This document shows positions 17,397 to 25,777 of a stretch of DNA of 64,000 bases, one piece after another. Every line of letters begins with the position of its first letter. Position 1 is the first letter of the stretch. Under the pieces are notes generated by a model. That model was given only the letters and a program-made list of their open reading frames with translations, ran no database searches and was not told the origin of the DNA. Source of the stretch: JACVRM01 sp963755085 (GTDB taxonomy: Bacteria; Actinomycetota; Thermoleophilia; Gaiellales; Gaiellaceae); the NCBI GenBank assembly GCA_963755085.1, contig CAVWIN010000007.1, forward strand, positions 124,001 through 188,000, in the 5' to 3' direction. Made by a program: the position numbers and the translations under genes.

Positions 17397-18503
17397 GCGG
17401 CTGGTACGGCGAGTACGGCGGCCGCTTCGTCCCCGAGACGCTGATCCCGGCCCTCGATGAGCTCGAGGCCGGCTGGCAGGCGGCACTCGAGGAGCCGCTC
17501 TTTCGCGCCGAGCTGGACGAGCTCGGCCGCTCGTACTCGGGGCGGCCGACGCCGCTGACGCTCTGCGAGCGCTTCGCCCCAGGCAAGCGCCTCTGGCTGA
17601 AGCGGGAGGACCTGCTCCACACCGGCGCGCACAAGCTCAACAACGCGCTCGGCCAGGCGGTGCTCGCACGGCGGCTCGGCAAGCGCCGGATCGTCGCGGA
17701 GACAGGGCGCCGGCCAGCACGGCGTCGCGACCGCCACCGTCTGCGCGCGCTTCGGCCTCGAGTGCCACGTCTACATGGGCGCCGAGGACATGCGCCGCCA
17801 GCGGCCCAACGTCGAGCGCATGTACCTGCTCGGCGCCGAGGTGATCCCGGTCGAGTTCGGCACGCGGACGCTCAAGGAGGCGACGAGCGAGGCCATCCGC
17901 GACTGGATCGCGAACGTCGAGGACACGCACTACCTCATCGGCTCCGTGGTCGGCCCCGCGCCCTACCCGGCGATCGTTCGCGAGCTTCAGGCGGTCATCG
18001 GCCGCGAGGCCCGCGCACAGTTCCTCGAGGCGGAGGGCCGCCTGCCCGAGGCGGTCGTGGCCTGCGTCGGCGGCGGCTCGAACGCGATCGGCATGTTCGC
18101 CGGCTTCCTCTCCGACGACGTACGCCTCGTCGGCGTGGAGGCGGAAGGCGCCGCCAGCCTGACCAGCGGCCGCCCGACCGTGCTCCACGGCGCCCGCTCC
18201 GCGGTGCTCGCCGACGCGGACGGGCAGGTCGAGGACGCCCACTCGATCTCCGCCGGGCTCGACTACCCCGGGGTCGGCCCCGAGCACGCGGCGCTCCGCG
18301 ACTCCGGCCGAGTCGACTACCTGACCGCCGACGACGACGAGGCGGTCGACGCCTGCCGCCGCCTCGCGCGGCTCGAGGGCATCCTCCCCGCGCTCGAGCC
18401 GGCGCATGCGCTTGCCCGCGCCGCGACCATCGACGAAGAGCTCGTGCTCGTCTGCCTCTCCGGGCGCGGCGACAAGGACCTCGACCAGGTCACGGCGCGC
18501 TGA
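17393..18503 (+). CDS. trpB: Tryptophan synthase beta chain, with an apparent 1-base insertion
   Basis: Reads as TrpB across two frames. The first part (WYGEYGGRFVPETL; PLP Lys81 in HTGAHKLNNALGQ) ends at VAETG; the second continues AGQHGVATATVC, then RRQRPNVERM, the Ser/Gly-rich phosphate motif CVGGGSNAIG and LSGRGDKD. An extra G in the GGG run at 17705-17707 shifts the frame; removing it gives a continuous 369-residue protein with no other defect. Because the downstream half is fully conserved, a sequencing or assembly error is the best explanation; a very recent mutation is possible. GTG start in a GTGA overlap with trpCF. Makes tryptophan from indole and serine with TrpA. Confidence 0.9.
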
Positions 18504-19189
18504 AGACGCTCGTCGTCTACCTCATGGCCGGCCGCGAGACGCCGGCGCTCGCCGAGGCGGCCGTCGAGGCAGGCGCCGACGTCATCGAGATCGGCTTCCC
18601 GTTCTCCGACCCGCTCGCGGACGGCCCCGTGATCCGGCGCGCCGGCGAGCGCGCCCTGGCCGAGGGGATGCGGACCGACGCCTGCCTCGAGTGCCTGGGA
18701 GAAACACGCGCGCGCGTGGACGTGCCGCTGATCCCGATGACCTACGCGTCGCTCTTCGAGACCCGCGGCTGGGCGCGGCTCGCGGGGGAGATGCGCGACG
18801 CGGGGGCGACGAGCATGATCGTCGCCGACCTCCCGGCCGGCGACCGGCCCGAGCTGCGGCGCGTGCAGCTCGTCGCGCCGACGACGGCGGACGATCGGCT
18901 CCGCCTCGCAGCCGAGGACACCGACGGCTGGCTCTACCTCGTCACCGTCACCGGCACGACCGGCGCGCGGCGCGGGCTCTCGCCGCAGCTCGAGCAGCTC
19001 GTGCGGCGCGCCCGCGCCGCGACGAATGTGCCGCTCTATGCCGGCTTCGGCATCTCGACGCCGGAGGACGCGCGCGCCGCGGCGACGCTCGCAGACGGCG
19101 TCGTGGTCGGGTCCGCGGCCGTGGCCGCGGCGGAGGCGGGCCGGGACGAGCTCACGGAGCTGGTGCGGTCGCTGCGCCGGGCGCTGTGA
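18500..19189 (+). CDS. trpA: Tryptophan synthase alpha chain, probable CTG start
   Basis: A 229-residue TrpA, short for the family (about 250-270) because it lacks the N-terminal helix and has trimmed loops, as in some other compact TrpA forms. Catalytic Glu and Asp are both in VIEIGFPFSDPLADGP; the phosphate-binding end is GFGIS and VVGSAAV. No ATG, GTG or TTG precedes the first strand in this frame. The codon at the right place is CTG at 18500, whose last two bases start the trpB stop (CTGA), copying the GTGA junctions elsewhere. The alternative ATG at 18524 would delete the first beta strand (KTLVVYLM). The end overlaps the convergent glycosyltransferase gene by 38 bp. Confidence 0.9.
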   Translation: MKTLVVYLMAGRETPALAEAAVEAGADVIEIGFPFSDPLADGPVIRRAGERALAEGMRTDACLECLGETRARVDVPLIPMTYASLFETRGWARLAGEMRDAGATSMIVADLPAGDRPELRRVQLVAPTTADDRLRLAAEDTDGWLYLVTVTGTTGARRGLSPQLEQLVRRARAATNVPLYAGFGISTPEDARAAATLADGVVVGSAAVAAAEAGRDELTELVRSLRRAL

Positions 19190-20732
19190 CCAGGTCGCGC
19201 CCGTCGAAGTAGGCGACCACGACCGGCTGCCGCGACGGGTGCGGCACCGCCGTCGCGCGCAGCTCGAGCCCCGGCGGCCAGGTGTCATTCGCGGCCCAGA
19301 TGCAGTCGGCGGTCACCGGCGACGGCTTGCGGAGCACGGGCACGTCGAACGGCGCGTCCCAGGTCGTGTGCGCGTCGTAGACCCCGTTCGCCGAGGGGGC
19401 AAGCGTGACTGCGCCCTTCGTCTGCGTGCGCACGACGACCGGGATGCAGGGTGCGACGCGCACGTCGCCGCGCCCCAGCCGCTCCAGCGCGGCCGCGAGC
19501 GTGATCCCCGGCAGCACGTGCGCGCTGCGGTACTCCTCCGGCAGCGTCACCGCGACCAGCTCGCTGCCCGGCGGCGCGAGCGCTGCGGCCTGGGCGACGA
19601 CGCGCCGTGTCAGCTGGCCTGCGTCCTGCCACGTCTGCGCCGCGAGCAGCGACAGCGCGAGCGCCGCGATGCCGGCGGAGGAGAGCGCGATGAGCGTCGA
19701 TCCGCTGCGGAGCGGGACGAGCGCAGCGAACGCGATCGCGAGCCCGACCGACGGCAGGAACAGCAGCCGCTCGCCGTTGCCGGTGTTGAGGTCGACGGCC
19801 AGGTTCAGTGAAGGCAGCAGCGCGATGCCGAACCAGGCCGCGCCGGCAAGGGCGAGCCGCAGGCGCTCGCCCTCGCCGCGGCGCCGGAGCGAGCGCACGG
19901 CGAAACCGGCGAACGCGAGTCCTGCGAGCGGCACGATGAGGAGCGCCGGGTCGCGTAGCAGCTCGAACTGCGGCGGGCTGAGAGCCGCGGTGCCGTACGA
20001 GACGAGGCCGGAGGCGAAGCGGAGCGGTGTCCAGGGATATTCCGAGTAGCCGCCGACGCCGCCGACGACCGCCGCCCGGACGACCAGCACGACGAGCTGG
20101 GCAGCCGCCATCGCGACCGGCGCGACCCACCGGCGGCGCGGCCCCCGCGCCGCCCAGACGCAGACGGCGGCGAGCAGCGGCAGGACGAAGGCGCTCTCCT
20201 TCGCGAGCGCGGCCGCCCCTGCGAAGGCCGCGGCCGATGCCGCCCGCGGACCGGGGCGCCAGTACGCGAGGGCGCAGAGCACCGCGGGCAGGCCGAGCGC
20301 GGCAGCGACGAGGTCGGTGCTTCCGGAGATCCACGCCACCGACTCGCCGTGTCGCGGGTAGACCGCAAACGCGAACGCCGCCACCCACGCGGACGGAAGG
20401 CCGACGAGCCGGCGGGCCAGCAGCCAGACCTCGAGGGTGATGACGACGTAGAGCAGGAGGTTGCCGAGGTGGAACGCCCAGGCCGAGCCGGAAACCCGGT
20501 CGATGCCGAGGTGCCAGAGCACCCAGAGCGGCCGGTAGAAGTGGCCACTCGCCGCCCCGAGGTCGTTGTGGGTGAAGACCCAGCCAAGCCCGGAGGAGCG
20601 GCCGAGCGTGCGCAGCAGGATGAAGTCGTCGGCGACGAAGCCGGCCGAGACCGCAGGCAGGAACGCAACCGCGGCGGCGGCGACGAGGAGCGTGAAGAGG
20701 ATCGGCGTCGCGTGACGCCTTGCGAAGCTCAA
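19152..20732 (-). CDS. GT-C type membrane glycosyltransferase (PMT-like)
   Basis: A 526-residue integral membrane protein with about 10-11 hydrophobic segments. The first loop has ADDFILLRTLG, the acidic Asp-Asp typical of GT-C glycosyltransferases that use polyprenyl-phosphate sugars, followed by GHFYRPLWVLWHLG and FHLGNLLLYV, features common in O-mannosyltransferase-like and O-GlcNAc-transferase-like membrane proteins. The C-terminal 130 residues are soluble. Start is a TTG at 20732 that directly follows the stop of the 112-residue protein gene (TAG-TTG), so the pair is probably one transcript. The acceptor and sugar are unknown. Its end overlaps trpA on the other strand. Confidence 0.7.
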   Translation of the reverse strand: MSFARRHATPILFTLLVAAAAVAFLPAVSAGFVADDFILLRTLGRSSGLGWVFTHNDLGAASGHFYRPLWVLWHLGIDRVSGSAWAFHLGNLLLYVVITLEVWLLARRLVGLPSAWVAAFAFAVYPRHGESVAWISGSTDLVAAALGLPAVLCALAYWRPGPRAASAAAFAGAAALAKESAFVLPLLAAVCVWAARGPRRRWVAPVAMAAAQLVVLVVRAAVVGGVGGYSEYPWTPLRFASGLVSYGTAALSPPQFELLRDPALLIVPLAGLAFAGFAVRSLRRRGEGERLRLALAGAAWFGIALLPSLNLAVDLNTGNGERLLFLPSVGLAIAFAALVPLRSGSTLIALSSAGIAALALSLLAAQTWQDAGQLTRRVVAQAAALAPPGSELVAVTLPEEYRSAHVLPGITLAAALERLGRGDVRVAPCIPVVVRTQTKGAVTLAPSANGVYDAHTTWDAPFDVPVLRKPSPVTADCIWAANDTWPPGLELRATAVPHPSRQPVVVAYFDGRDLVTAPGAATAPAP

Positions 20733-21071
20733 CTACCGGCGCGGATCGGAGAGCGCCAGCTCGCGCTCACCCTCGAGCTTCTCGACGATCGCGTAGCGGC
20801 CGTCCTCGCGGTGCACGACGCGCTCGATGTCGGCGATCAGGTGGTCGGGGAGGATGACGAACCGCTTCGAGTCGCTGCGTGCCTGCTCGTACTCCTCGCG
20901 CGCGAGCCGGATCTTCTCCATGCATGTGTCCAGCCCGCACTCGCAGAAGTACTCGCTGAACGGCTCGGCCTCGACCAGGCCGCGCATCGACATGTCGTCC
21001 TCGATCTCGCGGACGCGCTCGTTCAGCTCGCGGTAGAGCGCCTCGTTGCGGATGATCCGTTCCTCGCGCAC
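20733..21071 (-). CDS. Conserved small protein with Cys cluster, function unknown
   Basis: A 112-residue soluble, charged protein. The N-terminal 35 residues look like a helix rich in Glu and Arg (RNEALYRELNERVREIEDD); then YFCECGLDTC gives three cysteines in a C-x-C-x4-C arrangement that could bind metal; the rest is mixed alpha/beta. I recognise it as a type seen in actinobacterial genomes but know no function. GTG start; no ribosome binding site, but TAGGTT (complement of 21078-21083) lies 6 nt upstream, fitting leaderless transcription. It is immediately followed by the glycosyltransferase gene. Confidence 0.65.
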   Translation of the reverse strand: MREERIIRNEALYRELNERVREIEDDMSMRGLVEAEPFSEYFCECGLDTCMEKIRLAREEYEQARSDSKRFVILPDHLIADIERVVHREDGRYAIVEKLEGERELALSDPRR

Positions 21072-21121
21072 GCGAGGAACCTATCCGGCGCCGCTGCTGA
21101 ACGGCAACGGGCCTAGACCCG

Positions 21122-21439
21122 TTAGCGGAGCCAGGGCCCGAGGAACTGCTCGATGTCCTCGCACCCGCGCGGCAACTCGAGGCGGCCGCTCACACGGTTG
21201 CCGTCGACGACGACGAGCGTGGGCACGGCCTCGATGGCGAACCGCGCGACCAGGTCGGGCCGCTCCTCGGTGGCCACGCGCACGAGCCGGAACGTCCCGT
21301 GGTTTCCGCGGCGCTGGAGCACCTGGGCGAGGAAGCCCTCGACGCGCCGGGACGGGCCGGAACGCGTCGAGTGGAAGAACACCAGCCGGGGCTTTTGGAC
21401 GTCGACGGGGACGGCGGCGGGTGCCTCTTGTACCTGCAT
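21122..21439 (-). CDS. Thioredoxin-fold protein lacking the redox cysteines
   Basis: A 105-residue single thioredoxin fold. The strand-loop-helix that normally reads W-C-G-P-C-K is here HSTRSGPSRRVEG, with both cysteines replaced by serine, while the cis-Pro loop EAVPTLVVV and the closing helix are conserved. Disulfide exchange is therefore unlikely; a binding or chaperone-like role is more probable. ATG at 21439 is preferred to the GTG at 21448 because TACGGT (complement of 21447-21452) sits 7 nt before the ATG and would overlap the GTG. Single cysteine near the C-terminus (RGCEDIEQ). Confidence 0.65.
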   Translation of the reverse strand: MQVQEAPAAVPVDVQKPRLVFFHSTRSGPSRRVEGFLAQVLQRRGNHGTFRLVRVATEERPDLVARFAIEAVPTLVVVDGNRVSGRLELPRGCEDIEQFLGPWLR

Positions 21440-21514
21440 GCGGGGCACCGTACGCCGCGGCTCGTGAGCGCCACCGCACGGGTTTTTCTGGGTTTCCTCA
21501 CACGGCGCACACGA

Positions 21515-21883
21515 TCAGGCGGAGCCCTCCAGCTCGAGGCGCGCGACCGAGCCGCCGTCCGTCAGCTCGACCTCCGCGACCCGTGCCGGCAGCCCGTGCG
21601 ACGGCGCGGCGCGCAGCGCGCGGAAGCTCGCGCCGTGCCGCGCGTAGAACGCGAGCTGCGGCGGGTCGAGCAGCGCGAGCGCCGAGCTCACGGCGACCTC
21701 GCCGCCGTGCGAGCGCGCCGCGGCGAGCGGCAGAAAGCGATGCTCGCCGTCCCCGCAGCGCACCTCGAGTCCGACCGCGCGCGCGAGCCGCCCGTCGAAG
21801 ATCACATCGACGACGACTCCGAGCTGGATGTCGTCCAGGCGCACGGGCGCCGACAGCAGCCGCAAGACGGAGGCAGCAATCAC
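21515..21883 (-). CDS. PRC-barrel-like protein
   Basis: A 122-residue protein whose first 60 residues resemble a PRC-barrel beta domain (LDDIQLGVVVDVIFD, RAVGLEVRCGDGEHRFLPLAAA), a fold used in RNA-processing and photosynthetic proteins for protein contact. The rest has two more short strands and ends acidic. GTG start; no obvious ribosome binding site or neighbouring promoter. It is read away from the two-component system upstream. Function unknown; family call is moderate. Confidence 0.5.
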   Translation of the reverse strand: MIAASVLRLLSAPVRLDDIQLGVVVDVIFDGRLARAVGLEVRCGDGEHRFLPLAAARSHGGEVAVSSALALLDPPQLAFYARHGASFRALRAAPSHGLPARVAEVELTDGGSVARLELEGSA

Positions 21884-22036
21884 TGAGAGGCATCTGCCCG
21901 CCCACCCGGCGCCGAATCGTCAAGAGCCCACTGAGCGCACACGGGAGGAGAGCTCAGGCACGCGCGAGCGTCGCACGAACGGCCGCCCACGTCTGTTGGC
22001 GTTCCGTCTCGGTGTGTGTGCGTCTGCGGGCGTGAC

Positions 22037-22066
22037 GAGTACGATCGAGTACGTCTCAGGAGGGGG
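22037..22066 (+). promoter_or_regulatory. Promoter and direct-repeat candidate operator before two-component genes
   Basis: Two copies of GAGTACG (22037-22043 and 22047-22053) are spaced exactly 10 bp start to start, one helical turn, the usual geometry for OmpR-family regulator sites. TACGAT at 22040-22045 could be the -10. A strong Shine-Dalgarno AGGAGGGGG follows at 22058-22066 before a GTG at 22070. Autoregulation by the downstream response regulator is an inference. Confidence 0.4.
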
Positions 22067-22069
22067 CCG

Positions 22070-22219
22070 GTGAACGACCTCGACAGCCACGGGTGCGACA
22101 ACATCGTCGGCGCGTCCGCCGCGGCAAGGCGTCGCCCGCGCGGCTCGCGGTTGACTCCGGGAGCCGACGGGGTAAGGCCATGGTGTCTCATGAAAGGGCG
22201 TCCGGCCGATGCCGATTAA
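22070..22219 (+). CDS. Small ORF with strong ribosome binding site, overlapping kinase start
   Basis: A 49-residue frame begins at a GTG placed 4 nt after AGGAGGGGG, the best Shine-Dalgarno in this stretch, and ends with TAA at 22217-22219, overlapping the kinase ATG at 22209 by 11 bp. The product starts VNDLDSHGCDNIVGAS and is basic in the middle, with two cysteines. Not recognised. It may be a translated leader that couples translation into the kinase gene, or a small protein. No other ribosome binding site is near the kinase ATG, which supports coupling. Confidence 0.4.
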   Translation: MNDLDSHGCDNIVGASAAARRRPRGSRLTPGADGVRPWCLMKGRPADAD

Positions 22220-23723
22220 CCGCATGCTCGACGCCGCGCACGCGGCGGTGCCCGATGTCGCCCGCGAGGCGCTCCTGGAACTGGTCGGCCCGTGTGTCGC
22301 GACGACACCCGCAGGCGTGATCACCCAGGCGAGCGCGGCCGCCGGCGAGCTCCTCCGCATCGCCCCCGAGCAGCTTGTGGGCAAGCCATTTCAGGCCCTC
22401 GGCGCGCCGGAGCTGCGGCAGTCGTTGGCGGAGCAGCTCGCCCTCGTCGCGGAGGGGAGAGTCGAGCGGCGCACGTTCACGACCCGCCTCGAGCGGAACG
22501 GCGCCGTCGCCTTCGATGCGGAGGTACGGGCGGCGCGCGTCGGCGTTGCTGGGACGGAGGCGATGCTGCTGCTCGCGTTCCGCGACATGACCGACCCCTG
22601 GGAGCTGAACGCGCTGCTCGAGCGGCGCATCGCCGAGGGGACCCTCGAGCTGGAGCAGGCCTCGGACGAGCTCGACCGCAGGCGCTCCTACCTCGAGACG
22701 ATCGTGCAGCACATCCCGGCCGGGCTCATCATCGCGGACGCTCAGACCGGCGACATCACACTGGCCAACGAGCGCAGCCTGGAGATCGGCGGCCAGGCGA
22801 GCGCGCTGCCGATGCAGGAGGCCTGGGCCAGCGCGCGCGGGACGCGTGCTGACGGAAAGCCGTACGGCCCCGACGACTGGCCGCTCGCGCGCGCGCTCGC
22901 CGGCGAGGAGGTCCTGCGCGAGCGCGTCGTCCTCCACACCGGAAGGCGGACCGTGCTCGAGGTCAACGCCGCCCCGATCCGCGACTCGCGCGGCACCATC
23001 GTCGCCGCCGTCGGGCTCTTCCAGGACGTCACCGACGCGGACACGCGGCTCCGTGCCGCATCCGAGTTCGTCGCCAACGCGGCGCACGAGCTACGCACGC
23101 CGCTCGCGGCGATCGTCAGCGGCGTCGAGGTGCTCGCCGCGGGGGCCAAGGACATCCCCGCCGAGCGGGACCGGTTCCTGGGGCACATCGCCCGCGAGGC
23201 CGACCGGCTGACGAGACTGAGCGCCGCGCTGCTCCAGCTCGCCCGGGTGCAGAGCGGCGTCGAGGCGCCGCGCACGGAGGTCGTCCCGCTCGGGCCCGTC
23301 CTCGCCGCTGTCGCAGGGGGCCTCCGGCCGGCCGAGGGCGTCCGGGTCTCGGTTCGCTGTCCGAAGGGCGCGGCCGCTCTCGCCACCCGCGGGCTGCTCG
23401 AGCAGGCGCTGACCAGCATCGCTGCGAACGCGACCCGGTACACCGACGAGGGCCGGATCACGCTCTCGGTGGCGCAGCCGAACGGCAGGGTGCGCATCCG
23501 CGTGCGGGACACCGGCCGCGGAATGGGGCCGGAGGCGCTGGACCGGGCGGGCGAGCGGTTCTACCGCGCCGACCCGACGGGGCCGGCCGGCTTCGGTCTC
23601 GGACTGGCGATCGCACGCCAGTCGGTCGAGGCGATGGGCGGCTCGCTCGTGCTCGCCTCGGAGGTCGGGCAGGGAACCACGGTGGACGTCGTGCTTCCGG
23701 CGGCGCAGGTGGTCTCGGCGTGA
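22209..23723 (+). CDS. Soluble PAS sensor histidine kinase
   Basis: A 504-residue kinase without membrane segments. Residues about 25-135 are a first PAS domain, a short coiled-coil linker follows, residues 160-275 are a second PAS (YLETIVQHIPAGLIIADAQTG), 285-350 HisKA with the phospho-acceptor in ANAAHELRTPLAAI, and 395-500 HATPase (N-box IAANATRYT, DTGRGMGPE, GFGLGLAI). It phosphorylates the response regulator encoded next, with which it shares a GTGA overlap. Second ATG (MLDAAH) is five codons in; the first is used here because it sits inside the preceding small frame. Confidence 0.93.
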   Translation: MPINRMLDAAHAAVPDVAREALLELVGPCVATTPAGVITQASAAAGELLRIAPEQLVGKPFQALGAPELRQSLAEQLALVAEGRVERRTFTTRLERNGAVAFDAEVRAARVGVAGTEAMLLLAFRDMTDPWELNALLERRIAEGTLELEQASDELDRRRSYLETIVQHIPAGLIIADAQTGDITLANERSLEIGGQASALPMQEAWASARGTRADGKPYGPDDWPLARALAGEEVLRERVVLHTGRRTVLEVNAAPIRDSRGTIVAAVGLFQDVTDADTRLRAASEFVANAAHELRTPLAAIVSGVEVLAAGAKDIPAERDRFLGHIAREADRLTRLSAALLQLARVQSGVEAPRTEVVPLGPVLAAVAGGLRPAEGVRVSVRCPKGAAALATRGLLEQALTSIAANATRYTDEGRITLSVAQPNGRVRIRVRDTGRGMGPEALDRAGERFYRADPTGPAGFGLGLAIARQSVEAMGGSLVLASEVGQGTTVDVVLPAAQVVSA

Positions 23724-24406
23724 CGCGCGTCCTCGTCGTCGACGACGAGCCCGCGCTGGTGGACGCGGTCGGCTACGCGCTGCAGAGCGAGGGCTTCGAC
23801 GTCGAGACGGCCGGGGACGGCGAGGCGGCGCTCAGAGTGCTGGACAACGAGGGCGTCGAGCTCGTCGTGCTCGACATCATGCTGCCGCGCCTGTCCGGAA
23901 TCGAGGTGTGCCGGCGGATGCGCGAGGCGAGCGACGTCCCGATCATCCTGCTCAGTGCGCGGGACGCCGAGGTCGACCGCGTGCTCGGGCTCGAGAGCGG
24001 CGCCGATGACTACGTCACGAAGCCGTTCTCCATGGCGGAGCTGCTGTCACGCGTACGCGCGGTGCTGCGCCGGCGCGAGCTCGACCTGCGCGCCACCGGC
24101 AGCGCCGTGATGAGGATCGGGCGGCTCGAGATCGACCCGGTTCGCCACACGGTGAAGGTCGAGGGCAGGCCGGTGCGGCTGACCCCGTCCGAGTTCAAGC
24201 TCCTGGCGCTCCTCTCCGGCGAGCCGGAGCGGGTCTTCACGCGGCGCGAGGTCATGCAGCACCTGTGGGACAGCACGTACGTGGGCGACCAGCGCGCGTG
24301 CGACATCCACATGTCGAACCTGCGCCGCAAGGTCGAGCGCGATCCGGAGCGCCCCGAGCAGCTCATCACGGTCAGGGGCGTCGGGTACAAGCTCGTCGCG
24401 GTGTGA
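23720..24406 (+). CDS. OmpR/PhoB-family response regulator
   Basis: A 228-residue regulator: receiver domain 1-118 (VLVVDDEPALV, phospho-acceptor in VVLDIMLPRLSG, Lys in YVTKPFSMAEL) and winged-helix DNA-binding domain about 130-226 (LTPSEFKLLALLSGEPERVFTRREVMQHLW, RRKVERDPERPEQLITVRGVGYKL). GTG start in a GTGA overlap with the cognate kinase. Likely binds the GAGTACG repeats upstream of the operon, though that is a guess from geometry. Confidence 0.95.
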   Translation: MTRVLVVDDEPALVDAVGYALQSEGFDVETAGDGEAALRVLDNEGVELVVLDIMLPRLSGIEVCRRMREASDVPIILLSARDAEVDRVLGLESGADDYVTKPFSMAELLSRVRAVLRRRELDLRATGSAVMRIGRLEIDPVRHTVKVEGRPVRLTPSEFKLLALLSGEPERVFTRREVMQHLWDSTYVGDQRACDIHMSNLRRKVERDPERPEQLITVRGVGYKLVAV

Positions 24407-24463
24407 GCAGATCACCACAGAACGCCTGAACGGCGCACACCGGGGGTTGCGTACGGTCGGGGC

Positions 24464-24799
24464 ATGCGCCTGCTTGACCCGGAGATCACCGTCGCGCACG
24501 TCGGGGAGTCGATGACCGTCGTGGCGGTGCACGGCGAGCTCGACCTCCACGCCGCTGACGAGCTCCGGCGCGCGCTCGACGCGGACGGCCGCCGGCTGCT
24601 CGTCGACCTCGTCGGGACGACCTTCATCGACTCGACCGCGCTCGGCATCATCGGCGCCGCGGCACGCCGTGCCGACGTGACCGTGGTCGCGAGCGACCCG
24701 CGGATCGTACGCATCTTCCAGCTGACCGGCCTCGACCGCTCGGTCAGGGTGGAGCGGTCGCTGGCCGAGGCGATAGCGCGCCCCTTTCTACCGGCGTAG
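24464..24799 (+). CDS. STAS-domain protein, anti-sigma factor antagonist type
   Basis: A 111-residue STAS domain like SpoIIAA/RsbV. The strand MTVVAVHGELDLHAADELRRAL and the phospho-acceptor loop TFIDSTALGIIG, with the regulatory Ser in FIDST, are clear. Such proteins release sigma factors by binding an anti-sigma kinase; no partner kinase or sigma factor is in the window. No ribosome binding site; TACGGT at 24452-24457 is 6 nt before the ATG, suggesting a leaderless transcript. Confidence 0.9.
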   Translation: MRLLDPEITVAHVGESMTVVAVHGELDLHAADELRRALDADGRRLLVDLVGTTFIDSTALGIIGAAARRADVTVVASDPRIVRIFQLTGLDRSVRVERSLAEAIARPFLPA

Positions 24800-24820
24800 C
24801 GCCCCTACACTCCGGAGCGC

Positions 24821-25447
24821 GTGCTCGCCCCGCTCATCTGCCTGGACCCGGGCCACGGGACGCCGCCGACGATCGGAAGGCAGGTCGAGCCGATCGGGCC
24901 GGGCTCGCGGACGCTGAAGATCAAGGACGGCGGCGGCGCGGCCGGCGAGGCCGAGGTCGTGCTGGCGATCGCGCGCCGGACGCGGACACAGCTGCTCCGC
25001 CGCGGCTTCCGGGTCGTGATGACCCGCACCGGCCCGACGTTCCGCCTTGGCACGGGCGGCAACATCGCCCGCGCTCGGTTCTGCAACCGCCGGCACGCGG
25101 CGCTGATGCTGCGCATCCACGCCGACGGCTCCGTGAACCCCGGCCTGCGCGGCGTGGCGACGCTCTACCCCGCCTACCACCGCGGCTGGACCGACGACAT
25201 CTATGCGCGCAGCCTGCGCGCGGCCCGGCTCGTCCAGCACTCGGTGGTCGCGGCGACCGGCGCCGCCGACCGCGGGCTCGTGCCCCGCTCCGACCTCACC
25301 GGCTTCAACTGGGCGAACGTGCCCGCGATCCTGGTCGAGACGGGCTTCGTCACCAATGCAGGCGAACGGCGCCTGCTCCGCACGGGGTGGTACCAGGCGC
25401 GCGTCGCCCGTGGACTGGCCTCGGGGGTGGTCGCAGCCCTGCGGTAA
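24821..25447 (+). CDS. N-acetylmuramoyl-L-alanine amidase (Amidase_3)
   Basis: A 208-residue zinc amidase that cleaves the bond between MurNAc and the stem peptide. Zinc ligands: His in LDPGHGTPP, Glu in GEAEVVLAIA, His in MLRIHADGS; catalytic Glu in AILVETGFVTN. No cleavable signal peptide is visible at the N-terminus (LAPLICLDPGHG starts the fold at once), so export is unexplained; a longer upstream start is not available in this frame. TACACT at 24806-24811 is 9 nt before the GTG and there is no ribosome binding site, so a leaderless transcript is likely. Ends before the 346-bp convergent intergenic region. Confidence 0.9.
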   Translation: MLAPLICLDPGHGTPPTIGRQVEPIGPGSRTLKIKDGGGAAGEAEVVLAIARRTRTQLLRRGFRVVMTRTGPTFRLGTGGNIARARFCNRRHAALMLRIHADGSVNPGLRGVATLYPAYHRGWTDDIYARSLRAARLVQHSVVAATGAADRGLVPRSDLTGFNWANVPAILVETGFVTNAGERRLLRTGWYQARVARGLASGVVAALR

Positions 25448-25465
25448 CCCGGGAGGTGCAGGGGG

Positions 25466-25550
25466 ATACCCGGGCCGCGTCCCTGGAGAGTCGTCATCGC
25501 CACCAGGCCAGCCGTGCCGAGCGCTGCTTGGGGGGACGCGGCCCGGGCAT
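25466..25550. repeat. 18-bp near-perfect inverted repeat with 49-nt loop
   Basis: Left arm 25466-25483 (ATACCCGGGCCGCGTCCC) and right arm 25533-25550 (GGGACGCGGCCCGGGCAT) pair at 17 of 18 positions. The loop is 49 nt, too long for an ordinary intrinsic terminator, and no T-run follows. It could form the stem of a small structured RNA or a DNA cruciform. Confidence 0.6.
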
Positions 25551-25619
25551 CGGGGGAGATGGGGGTGTATCTGTGCTGGCCCGCGGAGAGCAAAGCACGT
25601 CCATCGGACGTTGTGTAGA

Positions 25620-25777
25620 TGTGGATAACCGCCCCTTTACACAGTCGAAATCGGCAGATTGGCGGGGCTTTTTGGCGGTTTTCCTTGGGTCCGGGGACAC
25701 GATCCTGTGCATCGTTTGTCCGCTACGAGCGCCTTTTTCGGACCACGATCCACAGCACTGCGCACAGCTGTGGACAG
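25620..25777. other. Cluster of DnaA-box-like sites
   Basis: TGTGGATAA at 25620-25628 is the exact complement of the consensus DnaA box TTATCCACA. TGTGGACAG at 25769-25777 differs by one base from the actinobacterial form TTGTCCACA; CGATCCACA at 25746-25754 differs by two from TTATCCACA. The last two form an inverted pair TCCACAGC / GCTGTGGA. Neighbouring rpsF-ssb-rpsR-rplI-dnaB is commonly near the origin in actinobacteria, but dnaA and dnaN are not in the window, so an origin call is only a candidate. Confidence 0.35.

Noticed and set aside
17705..17707. Programmed +1 frameshift in trpB
   Set aside because: No slippery codon, stop or stimulatory element is evident, and five similar shifts occur in unrelated genes; error is simpler.
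22079..22208. Possible riboswitch (cyclic di-GMP type) before the two-component operon
   Set aside because: The leader has some stem potential and a GGGTAAGG stretch, but the conserved riboswitch core is not matched; the strong ribosome binding site and small frame explain it better.
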